Assembly: GCA_016839405.1 (NCBI GenBank)
Contig: JAEOUJ010000231.1
Coordinates: forward strand, 1-7,649
From: Candidatus Gerdarchaeota archaeon
GTDB lineage: Archaea; Asgardarchaeota; Heimdallarchaeia; JABLTI01
Length of the DNA stretch: 7,649 nt
Direction: 5' to 3'
Notes under the pieces: generated by a model
What the model saw: only the letters and a program-made list of their open reading frames with translations
Database searches by the model: none
What the model was told of the DNA's origin: nothing
Shown here: in pieces, positions 1-6,312 of the stretch
Layout: each line of letters begins with the position of its first letter
Position numbering within the stretch: position 1 is the stretch's first letter
Made by a program: the position numbers and the translations under genes

Positions 1-151
1 CTATATGGGAGAATTGTTGTTTAAGATTAAATTTCTTATTGAATGGAACAGCAATTCCACCTCCCATTACATAATCTGAACTTATACAATGAGCAAGATA
101 ATATTCTTCTGAAACAGAAAATAAATCAATTTGAATCTCGTTATAAATCAT
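1..151 (-). CDS. Macrodomain protein, TARG1/OARD1-like (partial, N-terminal 50 residues)
   Basis: This frame reads MIYNEIQIDLFSVSEEYY, then LAHCISSDYVMGGGIAVPF, then NKKFNLKQQF, and runs off the left edge. It matches the start of the TARG1/Poa1p class of macrodomains, where human OARD1 reads GDLF...LAHCIS...MGAGIA..FKKKF. Those segments form the ADP-ribose-binding loop. The family binds ADP-ribose and often removes it from proteins or nucleic acids in the cytoplasm. The usual Gly before DLF is Ile here, and MGAG is MGGG. The catalytic residues of TARG1 should lie further along, outside the window, so activity cannot be judged. The ATG at 151-149 is the only ATG between the upstream in-frame TGA and the conserved core, and a GTGAT lies 8 nt before it. 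The gene is divergent from the solenoid gene at 303. Family assignment is confident; the substrate is unknown. Confidence 0.87.
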   Translation of the reverse strand, partial: MIYNEIQIDLFSVSEEYYLAHCISSDYVMGGGIAVPFNKKFNLKQQFSHI

Positions 152-302
152 ATATTTTCATCACTAAATTAAATTGTGTAACTAAATCTTTTTTGATTTG
201 CTATCAAATTTTTTTAAAGAGAGTTTGATATTAATAATGGTTATGTTTAAATAAGACACCACCCAAGTAGTAACTAAATAGACTGTCTAATGGTGATTAA
301 AA
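152..302. promoter_or_regulatory. Divergent promoter region between macrodomain and solenoid genes
   Basis: This 151-nt non-coding stretch separates two divergently transcribed genes, so it must hold both promoters. A TATA-like TTTAAATA lies at 245-252, 51 nt before the plus-strand start at 303. On the minus strand, TTTAAAAA (plus-strand 211-218) lies about 60 nt before the macrodomain start at 151. Both distances fit archaeal promoters with short leaders. The boxes are only about 27 nt apart, so the two promoters could compete or share a regulator. In a background this AT-rich such boxes are easy to find by chance, so the exact positions are tentative. Confidence 0.45.
292..297 (+). promoter_or_regulatory. 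Shine-Dalgarno site for the gene at 303
   Basis: GGTGAT ends 5 nt before the ATG at 303 and is complementary to the conserved archaeal 16S 3' end (…ATCACCTCC). It fixes the start of this gene. The gene at 1767 has GTGAT at the same 5-nt spacing (1757-1761). Confidence 0.75.
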
Positions 303-1685
303 ATGCGAAAAAAGACATGTAAATATTGTGGAGAATATATAGAAGATGATTCAAGATTTTGTTATTATTGTGGATCAAGTGTGGAAACTGAAAGAAACAT
401 AGAAGGGAAAAAAGAGGATATATATTCGCATACAGTTAAAACTGACTACAAAGAACCTGTTAAAGGAAAAAGTAGAAGAAAAATCACTTCAGGAGTTATA
501 ATTGCATTTGTGATTGTTGGAACTTTAGCAGTAGTGTTACCTATTACATTTATCTCGATTTATGGGCCTTTAAATTACAAATATATAGGCACCAATACCT
601 ATGATTCTGGTTCATTAGCAACTAATAACGCCACTTTATCGGTAAATAATTTTGCTGGAGAAGTTTATGTAGAATATAATCCATACATTACAGAAGTGTT
701 AATGGTTGAAATTCATGTTTATGGAAGGTCTGATGCAAATATTTTGGAAGCAGAAACATTTACAGTGAATTTTGAAGATGATACATACGAATTTGTGTTT
801 ATTGATGATCAGGAATATTCGTTTTGGGATAAAACAGCTATGAGATATGAACTTGAAATTGATTTGAATCCTAGTGTTGATTTTGATTTAGATATTGAAA
901 CTTTTTCTGGAAATATAGTTTTAGATTTGGATTTACTAGCTCATACAACTCTTACTGGATTTAGGTTGGTAACATTTTCAGGAAATATAGATGCTGATTT
1001 TGGTCAGAATACTCAAATAAATACACCTTTATTTTATTCGAAAACAAGTTCTGGTAACATCGATTTAAGATTTGGTGCTAATACAAATATCAATGCAACT
1101 AATTTCAACCTTGATGTTTTTTCAGGAAATATTTACATCGAATTCGAAGAATCAAATGAATTATTTGTCGATGGTCAAATTGAACTTTGGTCTAGTTCAG
1201 GAAACATAATTTTTCACATTGATTCAGGCATTCTTATAGCTGATAATATGCAAATAAATGGATTTTCCGGTAATATTTATTTGATATTTGGAACTTCCAC
1301 AGAAGTAACCTTAGATGAAGTAGCTATAGATATAAGTTCTGGGAATGTAGAAATTGATTGTTTATGTAACTTTTATTCAAACATAACTTGGAATATAGAA
1401 GGATTTTCAGGTAATGTGGATATTTATCTTGATCCAATAATTATATCCAATATAAATTATACAGCTGAGTTTAATGTTAATATCTCATCTGGAGTTATTT
1501 ATATTTTATCAAATTTGGATGAAAGTCAAGTAGGCATAGAAATAACTGCTGCTACTTCAACTGGTTATATTGACCTACCAAGTGGTTCAAGCTTCTTCCA
1601 ATCACCAGATTATTCATTGAAAACTAAAAAATATATATTTGATTTAGAGACATTTTCTGGTAATATTGAAGTTGAAAATTTCTAA
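303..1685 (+). CDS. Zinc ribbon - membrane helix - SGNI-repeat beta-solenoid protein (DUF4097-like)
   Basis: This 460-residue protein starts with a zinc ribbon (C6, C9, C20, C23). A basic stretch (KGKSRRK, 54-60) and one hydrophobic helix (about 61-88) follow. The rest is acidic and beta-rich, with FSGNI/SSGNI-type motifs at residues 201, 225, 249, 273, 298, 321, 345, 368, 395, 419 and 451, and a weaker FAGEV at 117. This is the pattern of DUF4097/putative-adhesin beta-solenoids. The positive-inside rule puts the zinc ribbon in the cytoplasm and the solenoid outside. The role is unknown; a surface adhesin or a signalling protein with a cytoplasmic ribbon is plausible. The start is set by GGTGAT 5 nt upstream. 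The gene ends in a hairpin that overlaps its stop codon. Domain architecture is clear; function is not. Confidence 0.88.
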   Translation: MRKKTCKYCGEYIEDDSRFCYYCGSSVETERNIEGKKEDIYSHTVKTDYKEPVKGKSRRKITSGVIIAFVIVGTLAVVLPITFISIYGPLNYKYIGTNTYDSGSLATNNATLSVNNFAGEVYVEYNPYITEVLMVEIHVYGRSDANILEAETFTVNFEDDTYEFVFIDDQEYSFWDKTAMRYELEIDLNPSVDFDLDIETFSGNIVLDLDLLAHTTLTGFRLVTFSGNIDADFGQNTQINTPLFYSKTSSGNIDLRFGANTNINATNFNLDVFSGNIYIEFEESNELFVDGQIELWSSSGNIIFHIDSGILIADNMQINGFSGNIYLIFGTSTEVTLDEVAIDISSGNVEIDCLCNFYSNITWNIEGFSGNVDIYLDPIIISNINYTAEFNVNISSGVIYILSNLDESQVGIEITAATSTGYIDLPSGSSFFQSPDYSLKTKKYIFDLETFSGNIEVENF

Positions 1686-1704
1686 CTAGGAATTCTTCCT
1701 AGTT
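1684..1704 (+). terminator. Hairpin overlapping the stop codon, terminator-like
   Basis: AACTAGGAA, loop TTC, TTCCTAGTT forms a perfect 9-bp stem. Its first arm starts in the last two bases of the TAA stop at 1683-1685. It is followed by TTTCTTATTTTT. This resembles a bacterial intrinsic terminator, although in archaea the T-rich tract alone is usually the main signal. It separates the two solenoid genes. Confidence 0.6.
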
Positions 1705-1766
1705 TCTTATTTTTAAAATCTAAACGTTTAATAGCTTAATTGAATCTAAAATGTTTGTGATAAAAA

Positions 1767-2447
1767 ATGTCAACAAATGAAATTATTGCTGAAAAGCGAG
1801 ATGTTAAAGATTTCAATAAAGTAGTGTTGAAAGAACATCATGAAGGAGAATTATTCATTACTTTTGGTAAAAATGAAGGATTAACAATAGAAGCACCAAC
1901 AGATATTTTGAAACGTATTGAAACTTCTATAGATAAAGATACTCTTACAATTAAAACAGCTGGAACCTTATTAGAAAAAATAGGTGATGCATTTAAAACA
2001 TCTGTAACTAGAAAAGTAATAAAATACCACTTAACTGTAAAACAATTGGATTCATTGGATATTACTGGATTAATTAAAGCAGAAATAGATCCAATAAGAA
2101 CTAAACGATTTTTTGTTAGATTTAATGGAGCAGGCACAATTAAATTCAAATCAATAGATGTTAATTTACTAGAAGCTAAATTAACCAATGTTGGTAATAT
2201 TGAATTAACAGGAAAAGCCTATGAACAAATAATTACAATAACTGGTTCAGGAAAGTATGATGCACCAAATCTTGAAAGTCAAATTGCGAATATAACAGTT
2301 AAAGGTGTTGGAATAGCTACACTTTGGGCCATACAAAAACTAGATGTCACTCTTCGAGGTATTGGCAAGGTTTCATATTATGGTGATCCAAAAATAAAAT
2401 CTAATATTGCACCAGTAGGAAGCTTCATTCATTTAGGAAAGAAATAA
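1767..2447 (+). CDS. DUF2807-like (GIN domain) beta-solenoid protein without signal peptide
   Basis: This 226-residue protein opens with a conserved-looking strand region (EKRDVKDFNKVVLKEHHEGE). It then carries Gly-x-Gly turns about every 20 residues: NGAGTI (120-125), NVGNI (141-145), TGSGKY (159-164), KGVGIA (179-184) and RGIGKV (197-202). It ends with YYGDPKI and VGSFIHLGKK. This matches the putative auto-transporter adhesin head GIN family (DUF2807), including its usual C-terminal YYGxPxI...G.I..LG ending. Bacterial members are normally exported. Here no signal peptide or membrane helix is visible, so the protein may stay in the cytoplasm or act through a partner. GTGAT at 1757-1761 is 5 nt before the ATG and fixes the start. 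It lies 81 nt after the SGNI-repeat gene, suggesting related roles. The role is unknown. Confidence 0.82.
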   Translation: MSTNEIIAEKRDVKDFNKVVLKEHHEGELFITFGKNEGLTIEAPTDILKRIETSIDKDTLTIKTAGTLLEKIGDAFKTSVTRKVIKYHLTVKQLDSLDITGLIKAEIDPIRTKRFFVRFNGAGTIKFKSIDVNLLEAKLTNVGNIELTGKAYEQIITITGSGKYDAPNLESQIANITVKGVGIATLWAIQKLDVTLRGIGKVSYYGDPKIKSNIAPVGSFIHLGKK

Positions 2448-2470
2448 GTTAAAATTATCAACTTATTTCT
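2440..2470 (+). terminator. Hairpin overlapping the stop codon, terminator-like
   Basis: AGAAATAAGTT and AACTTATTTCT form a perfect 11-bp stem around a 9-nt loop. The first arm includes the TAA stop at 2445-2447. A T-rich stretch (TTTTATCTTATTTT) follows. It probably marks the end of the transcript carrying the DUF2807-like gene. Confidence 0.6.
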
Positions 2471-2535
2471 GATTTTATCTTATTTTAAACAGTGAACTTT
2501 GAATTTAGAAATTAAACTATTTTTATCTGAAAAAA

Positions 2536-2567
2536 GTATATAATGATTGATTAATTATAATATATAC
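2536..2567 (+). promoter_or_regulatory. Probable promoter with inverted repeat upstream of the oxidoreductase
   Basis: A purine-rich GAAAAAAG is followed by TATATAAT at 2537-2544, which looks like an archaeal BRE plus TATA box. It lies about 52 nt before the ATG at 2596. GTATATA (2536-2542) is mirrored by TATATAC (2561-2567) with 18 nt between them, so the TATA box sits in one arm of an inverted repeat that could be an operator. AT-rich repeats like this arise readily by chance. Confidence 0.4.
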
Positions 2568-2595
2568 TTTATATTAATTTAAATAGGGAATTTCT

Positions 2596-4122
2596 ATGAT
2601 AAAAACAGAAACAGATTTTGATGTAATTATAATAGGTGCTGGAGCAGGTGGTTTAAGTGCTGGAGTTAGTATACAAAGTAATAATCCTGGTTTAAAGACT
2701 CTTATGTTAGAAAAAAATGATTATCCAGGAGGTTTTATTGGAGGATTTTTTAAAAAGGGATTTTATTTTGATGCAGCAGCAGAAGCAATACTAAATGCAG
2801 AAAAGGGAAGAGCTTATTCTGCTCTAACTGAATTTGATTTCAATCATCCATTTATAAGAATGGATATTGTTGAATCATATTATGATAAAAATCGGGTTTT
2901 TCATTTATATTCTGATGAAGCCAAATTATTACAAGAAATAGAAAAGCATTTCCCTGATCAATCAGAAAAAGCTCGTGAATTTATAATTACTTGCAAAAAA
3001 ATAACAAGTGAATTTAGAAAAGTGAGAATTGATAGTGGAAAATTATCATTTAAGAAAATCCTTCAAATTATATTTAAGTATCCTGCTATCAGAAAATATG
3101 GCAGGAAAAATTTCAAACAATTACTTGACTCATTTTTTACAAATGAACAACTAAAAAATTATTTCTTGATCTATTCAATATGGGTTGGTCTACGATATGA
3201 TGAGATTTCTGCACCATTAGGAGTATATCTATTTACCAATTCAATTACTAATGGATTATTTTACCCTGAAGGGGGAATGGAAGCTTTTGCTAAAAAATTA
3301 GCTGAATTATTTGTTGCTCGAGGAGGTACATTGAAATATAAAGTAGAAGTTGAAAAAATCCTTCTAGAGGATAATAAAGCAGTTGGAGTAAAATTAAATG
3401 ATGGAACAATTTACAGAGCTAAATATATAATTTCAAATGCAGATCTAAAAAGAACAATTCTAAATTATGCAGGAAAAGAATATTTTCAAAATGATTACAT
3501 TGGTATGATTGAGAAAATTAAGCAATCAGCAACTGGACTAATGTTATTTCTAGGAATTGAGAATATGGATTTGACAAAATATCCTGCACACTTCCATATT
3601 GGTATTAATCCAAACATCATTGAAGATACGCGACAAGGGAAATTTGAGTTAAAAGAAGGATTAGCAGTAAGAATAGCTGCAAATAAAGATCCGGATATAC
3701 GAAAGGACAATAAGGACTCAATACATGCACTGTTCTTGGCTCCATATGATTGGAATAATTATTGGCATGCTGGAAAAAATCTAAACCGAGAGAGCAAGGA
3801 ATATAAGAAATTAAAAGAAGAGCTAACAGAAAAAATGATCAAAATTATCGAACAAATAATACCAGAAATATCAAAGAATATAGTCTATAAATCACTTTCA
3901 ACGCCACTAACTTTCGAGCGTTATAATTATGTTACGGATGGTTCATGGTATGGACCAAGATACGATCAAGAATTACCAGATTTTAGATTGCCCATAGAGA
4001 ATCTATTTCTAGCAGGGAGTAATACAGCTGGTGCAGGAGTAACAGGATCAATTTATTCAGGAATTCTAACAGGAAATCATGTGATAGAACTAATTAATAA
4101 AGAAATAACAAAAGAGGATTAA
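2596..4122 (+). CDS. FAD-dependent oxidoreductase, phytoene desaturase / CRTISO / RetSat family
   Basis: This 508-residue protein has an N-terminal dinucleotide-binding fold: DVIIIGAGAGGLSAG with the GxGxxG at 14-19, and E39 at the end of the second strand to bind the FAD ribose. A PGG motif at 44-46 follows, as in CrtI-type enzymes. The C-terminus has the second FAD-contact motif, NLFLAGSNTAGAGVTGSIYSG. The length is normal for the family. Members desaturate, isomerise or saturate isoprenoid chains (phytoene, carotenoids, retinol) or related lipids, usually at membranes. The substrate cannot be inferred, because no phytoene synthase or other isoprenoid gene lies nearby. The ATG has only a weak GGGA upstream. 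The TM2 gene starts 71 nt downstream with no obvious terminator between, so the two may be co-transcribed. Confidence 0.88.
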   Translation: MIKTETDFDVIIIGAGAGGLSAGVSIQSNNPGLKTLMLEKNDYPGGFIGGFFKKGFYFDAAAEAILNAEKGRAYSALTEFDFNHPFIRMDIVESYYDKNRVFHLYSDEAKLLQEIEKHFPDQSEKAREFIITCKKITSEFRKVRIDSGKLSFKKILQIIFKYPAIRKYGRKNFKQLLDSFFTNEQLKNYFLIYSIWVGLRYDEISAPLGVYLFTNSITNGLFYPEGGMEAFAKKLAELFVARGGTLKYKVEVEKILLEDNKAVGVKLNDGTIYRAKYIISNADLKRTILNYAGKEYFQNDYIGMIEKIKQSATGLMLFLGIENMDLTKYPAHFHIGINPNIIEDTRQGKFELKEGLAVRIAANKDPDIRKDNKDSIHALFLAPYDWNNYWHAGKNLNRESKEYKKLKEELTEKMIKIIEQIIPEISKNIVYKSLSTPLTFERYNYVTDGSWYGPRYDQELPDFRLPIENLFLAGSNTAGAGVTGSIYSGILTGNHVIELINKEITKED

Positions 4123-4182
4123 GTTATTTCGAAAGATATTATTATTACAATGACACAAACTATTGTAGTTAAATAAATTTGA

Positions 4183-4186
4183 AGGA
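4183..4186 (+). promoter_or_regulatory. Shine-Dalgarno site for the TM2 gene
   Basis: AGGA (in GAAGGAA) lies 7 nt before the ATG at 4194. A competing ATG at 4190 is in another frame and reaches a stop after eight codons, so 4194 is the real start. Confidence 0.6.
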
Positions 4187-4193
4187 ATTATGA

Positions 4194-4658
4194 ATGAACA
4201 CAAAAGGTGTATATAGTCAAAGAGTCTCCCCAAAAAGTAGATTGGTAGCATTGCTATTATGTATGTTCTTAGGTTATCTTGGAATACATCAATTCTACGT
4301 AAATAAGGTCTGTTTAGGAATATTATATCTCTGCACTGGAGGATTATTTGGCATCGGAATATTTGTAGATTTCATCTTAATACTAGTTGGAACTTTCAAA
4401 GATGACAGAGGATTACCGTTAACAGAATGGGATGAAGCATCATCTAAACCTACTCCACAACCAGTAAGAAGTGCGCCATATCAACCACCAAGACCAACAC
4501 CACCAAGAGCACCAGCTTCACCAGCCCCACCAACACCACCAACACAGCAAAGTCTAACAAGAGAACCAACGAAAAAAGCAAAATATTGTCAAATATGTGG
4601 ATCAGCTAATGAATTGGACTCAACATATTGTAGTAGTTGCGGTTCAGTAATTGAATAG
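4194..4658 (+). CDS. TM2-domain membrane protein with proline-rich linker and C-terminal zinc ribbon
   Basis: The 154-residue product begins with a TM2 domain (about 13-75). It has a first helix (LVALLLCMFLGYLGIHQFY), the typical GxxGxHxFY turn, a second helix with GG...G..VDFI, and the closing DDRG. A proline-rich, probably disordered linker (about 85-126) leads to a zinc ribbon with C132, C135, C146 and C149. Two helices should leave both ends on the same side, most likely the cytoplasm, so the ribbon would hang from the membrane on a flexible tether. TM2 proteins have no settled general biochemical role, and the ribbon may bind a protein or nucleic acid. It follows the oxidoreductase by 71 nt and ends in a hairpin overlapping its stop. 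Confidence 0.9.
   Translation: MNTKGVYSQRVSPKSRLVALLLCMFLGYLGIHQFYVNKVCLGILYLCTGGLFGIGIFVDFILILVGTFKDDRGLPLTEWDEASSKPTPQPVRSAPYQPPRPTPPRAPASPAPPTPPTQQSLTREPTKKAKYCQICGSANELDSTYCSSCGSVIE
4470..4556 (+). repeat. CCA-rich low-complexity tract encoding the proline linker
   Basis: Repeated CCACCA, ACACCA and GCACCA units encode Pro-Pro-Arg, Thr-Pro-Pro and Ala-Pro runs. The tract is much richer in C than the rest of the window. Such triplet-like tracts tend to vary in length between strains. Confidence 0.6.
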
Positions 4659-4673
4659 GTTTTGAAACCTATT
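4654..4673 (+). terminator. Hairpin overlapping the stop codon, terminator-like
   Basis: AATAGGTTT and AAACCTATT are perfect complements separated by TG (in practice an 8-bp stem with a 4-nt loop). The first arm contains the TAG stop at 4656-4658. TTTTCTTTATTATTTT follows. This is the third gene in the window with a stem starting in or just before its stop codon. Confidence 0.62.
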
Positions 4674-4723
4674 TTTCTTTATTATTTTAAAAACCTAATT
4701 TTCTAGCTAGAACTGGAATTTTG

Positions 4724-4908
4724 CTAAAAATGGCGATTTTAGAAATATTTTTATGTTACGAAAAGAAGATAATAACTAGCTAGTACTTTTAGTACTAGCA
4801 CCCTCTCTCCCCACGTCAAACACTTATTGAATTGAATAAGTGTTTGGTTATTTAATTAAATCCCTATTTCCTTTTCCTGGACGGCTGGGAATTTTTCCCG
4901 GCGTCCAG
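4724..4908 (+). ncRNA. Cluster of hairpins: candidate structured RNA
   Basis: Four inverted repeats follow one another in the 351-nt gap at 4659-5009. The first is CTAAAA/TTTTAG (4724-4742). The second is GCTAGTAC/GTACTAGC with loop TTTTA (4779-4799). A C-rich linker (4800-4816) follows. The third is a perfect 12-bp stem CAAACACTTATT/AATAAGTGTTTG with loop GAATTG (4817-4846). The fourth is a GC-rich hairpin (4877-4908) ending in TTTT. No credible ORF is present. Two CTAGCTAG copies lie at 4703-4710 and 4777-4784. The density and the final T-run suggest a transcribed plus-strand RNA, a long 3' untranslated region, or a remnant element. I do not recognise an RNA family. Confidence 0.35.
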
Positions 4909-4912
4909 TTTT
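4877..4912 (+). terminator. GC-rich hairpin followed by TTTT
   Basis: CTGGACGGCTGGGAA, loop TTT, TTCCCGGCGTCCAG forms a 14-bp stem with one bulged G and one G-U wobble, followed directly by TTTT. It is by far the most stable stem in this AT-rich window. The T-run is only on the plus-strand 3' side, so it would stop plus-strand transcription. It lies 218 nt after the TM2 stop and about 100 nt before the acetyltransferase, so it does not closely follow any gene. Confidence 0.55.
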
Positions 4913-5009
4913 AATTCCCTTCAAATGATGGTTTATTTATAGCTGTTTTTTATTGGTTGTAAATTATTAAATATCAATTAGCAGATTATCTTTTACTGGA
5001 TGTATTAAA

Positions 5010-6104
5010 ATGAATACAAGCTCTTTGGATTTGACAAAAATTCATATGAAGGAATTTAATCCAAAAATAGCTCCCAAAGATCTTTGGAAAAAATATCATC
5101 TGTTAAATGAAAAACTACTTTTAGAGGTTTATCAAAAAGATAAATTGCCAAATAGAGAAGTAATTGAGAAGTCTTTTAACTTGGAGTTTCTCGATTTCTA
5201 TATAACTTATTGGCTTATTTTTAAAAATAAAAAAGAGAAAAATTTAATCGGAATTTGCTATTATTCTTATTTGAAAGATAATTCAGCTCTTTACAAAAAC
5301 AACAAAGAAATTGGTTTTATTGATATTAAATTAGATTCAGATTATAGAAGGCAAGGTGTAGGTACTAAATTATTAAGAATTTTAGCAACCATTCTAAAAG
5401 AGAAAAATTGCAAATATATTGAAACTGAAACTATATATCCATCTGGATTTAATTTTTGCGAAAAATATAATGGAAAATTGACGAATATTAAAACACAAAG
5501 TCGTTTATATTTAGATAATGTTGATTGGCAAATGATTGAATCTTGGATTAAAGTCGGTTCAAAGAGTAATCCAGAAGTTAATCTTGAATGTTTTTATTCT
5601 GCACCTGATGAAAATCTCGAAGAGTACTGTAATCTATTGTCTGAATTAGATAATGAAGCCCCAACACTCGAAAAAGAGGAAGATGAGAAATTCACAGAAA
5701 CATATACACCAGAAAGATACAGAGAATTTGAGCATCATCTGAAAGAAAGAACCTATACTATGTATTCAATTAGAACTGTTGAAGCTGATGGAAATATAAG
5801 TGGTTTAACCGAGATATTTTACTCTGAAAAAAACACTCCTGAAGAAATTAAAACAGGATTAACTGGTGTAAAATCTGAATATCGAGGTAAAGGATTAGGA
5901 AAATGGATGAAAGCATCTATGTTGAAATATATTAAAGAAAATATCCCACAGGCGAAATATATAGTAACAGGAAATGCTGATCATAATGCACCAATGCTTT
6001 CTATAAACACTCGTCTAGGATTTAAACCATATTTACAACGAAAATCATATAGATTTACTATTGATGATTTACTATCTTATATAGAATCAAATGATAATTC
6101 ATGA
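5010..6104 (+). CDS. Tandem GNAT-family N-acetyltransferase
   Basis: The 364-residue product holds two GNAT folds. The N-terminal one (about 60-165) has the acetyl-CoA-binding motif A as DYRRQGVGTKLL (111-122). It continues into ETETIYPSGFNFCEKYNGKL, which resembles the N...A...E..GF end of GNATs but is degenerate. The C-terminal one (about 240-350) is more canonical: GVKSEYRGKGLGKWMK (286-301), then TGNADHNAPMLSINTRLGFKP (320-340). Tandem GNATs often keep one active domain and one structural one; the C-terminal domain is the likelier catalyst. Known relatives acetylate small amines, antibiotics or protein N-termini, and the substrate here cannot be read from the sequence. The ATG at 5010 has only a weak GGAT at 4998-5001. 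The gene stands alone between long intergenic stretches. Confidence 0.87.
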   Translation: MNTSSLDLTKIHMKEFNPKIAPKDLWKKYHLLNEKLLLEVYQKDKLPNREVIEKSFNLEFLDFYITYWLIFKNKKEKNLIGICYYSYLKDNSALYKNNKEIGFIDIKLDSDYRRQGVGTKLLRILATILKEKNCKYIETETIYPSGFNFCEKYNGKLTNIKTQSRLYLDNVDWQMIESWIKVGSKSNPEVNLECFYSAPDENLEEYCNLLSELDNEAPTLEKEEDEKFTETYTPERYREFEHHLKERTYTMYSIRTVEADGNISGLTEIFYSEKNTPEEIKTGLTGVKSEYRGKGLGKWMKASMLKYIKENIPQAKYIVTGNADHNAPMLSINTRLGFKPYLQRKSYRFTIDDLLSYIESNDNS

Positions 6105-6149
6105 AAAATAATCTTTAGTTGGAATTTGGTAATGCTATAATGTAAATGA

Positions 6150-6218
6150 AATGAATATTGTAATTCTTGTGGAGAACAAATATATAATAACGATAAGAAA
6201 TAGTATCAATTTGTTAAT
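6150..6218 (+). pseudogene. Possible decayed zinc-ribbon coding fragment
   Basis: The frame at 6150-6200 reads NEYCNSCGEQIYNNDKK and then hits TAG at 6201. YCxxCGExI followed by KK is the usual opening of small zinc-ribbon proteins, like CKYCGEYIEDDSRFC in the gene at 303. An ATG at 6151-6153 is out of frame by one base; restoring one base would give M-E-Y-C-N-S-C-G. After the stop the frame reads YQFVN, where a live ribbon would have C..C. This looks like a broken gene start. The stretch is short, so chance resemblance is possible. The rest of 6105-6324 holds nothing recognisable apart from the ribosome site at its end. Confidence 0.4.
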
Positions 6219-6312
6219 TTTACATAAATCGTTAATTTCAATATGTAACTATCGAAAATTTTTGTCAATAGATTATTATAGTGAATTATAAAATTATTAA
6301 ATTATATTAAAT

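Noticed and set aside
43..228. 61-residue plus-strand ORF
   Set aside because: It lies opposite the macrodomain gene and its promoter, has no ribosome site and no recognisable motif.
1751..1780. 9-codon ORF overlapping the start of the DUF2807-like gene
   Set aside because: It spans the GTGAT ribosome site of the real start. Nothing suggests a regulatory leader peptide.
1838..2188. 116-residue minus-strand ORF
   Set aside because: It lies wholly opposite the DUF2807-like gene, whose repeat pattern is clear. It has no motif of its own.
3495..3710. 71-residue minus-strand ORF
   Set aside because: It is the antisense shadow of the oxidoreductase, with no family signature.
4730..4783. 17-codon ORF in the hairpin-rich gap
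   Set aside because: No ribosome site and no conserved features. It is expected by chance in a stretch of this length.
4817..4846. CRISPR repeat or attachment-site interpretation of the 12-bp stem
   Set aside because: Only one copy is present, there are no regularly spaced repeats, and no integrase or cas gene lies nearby.
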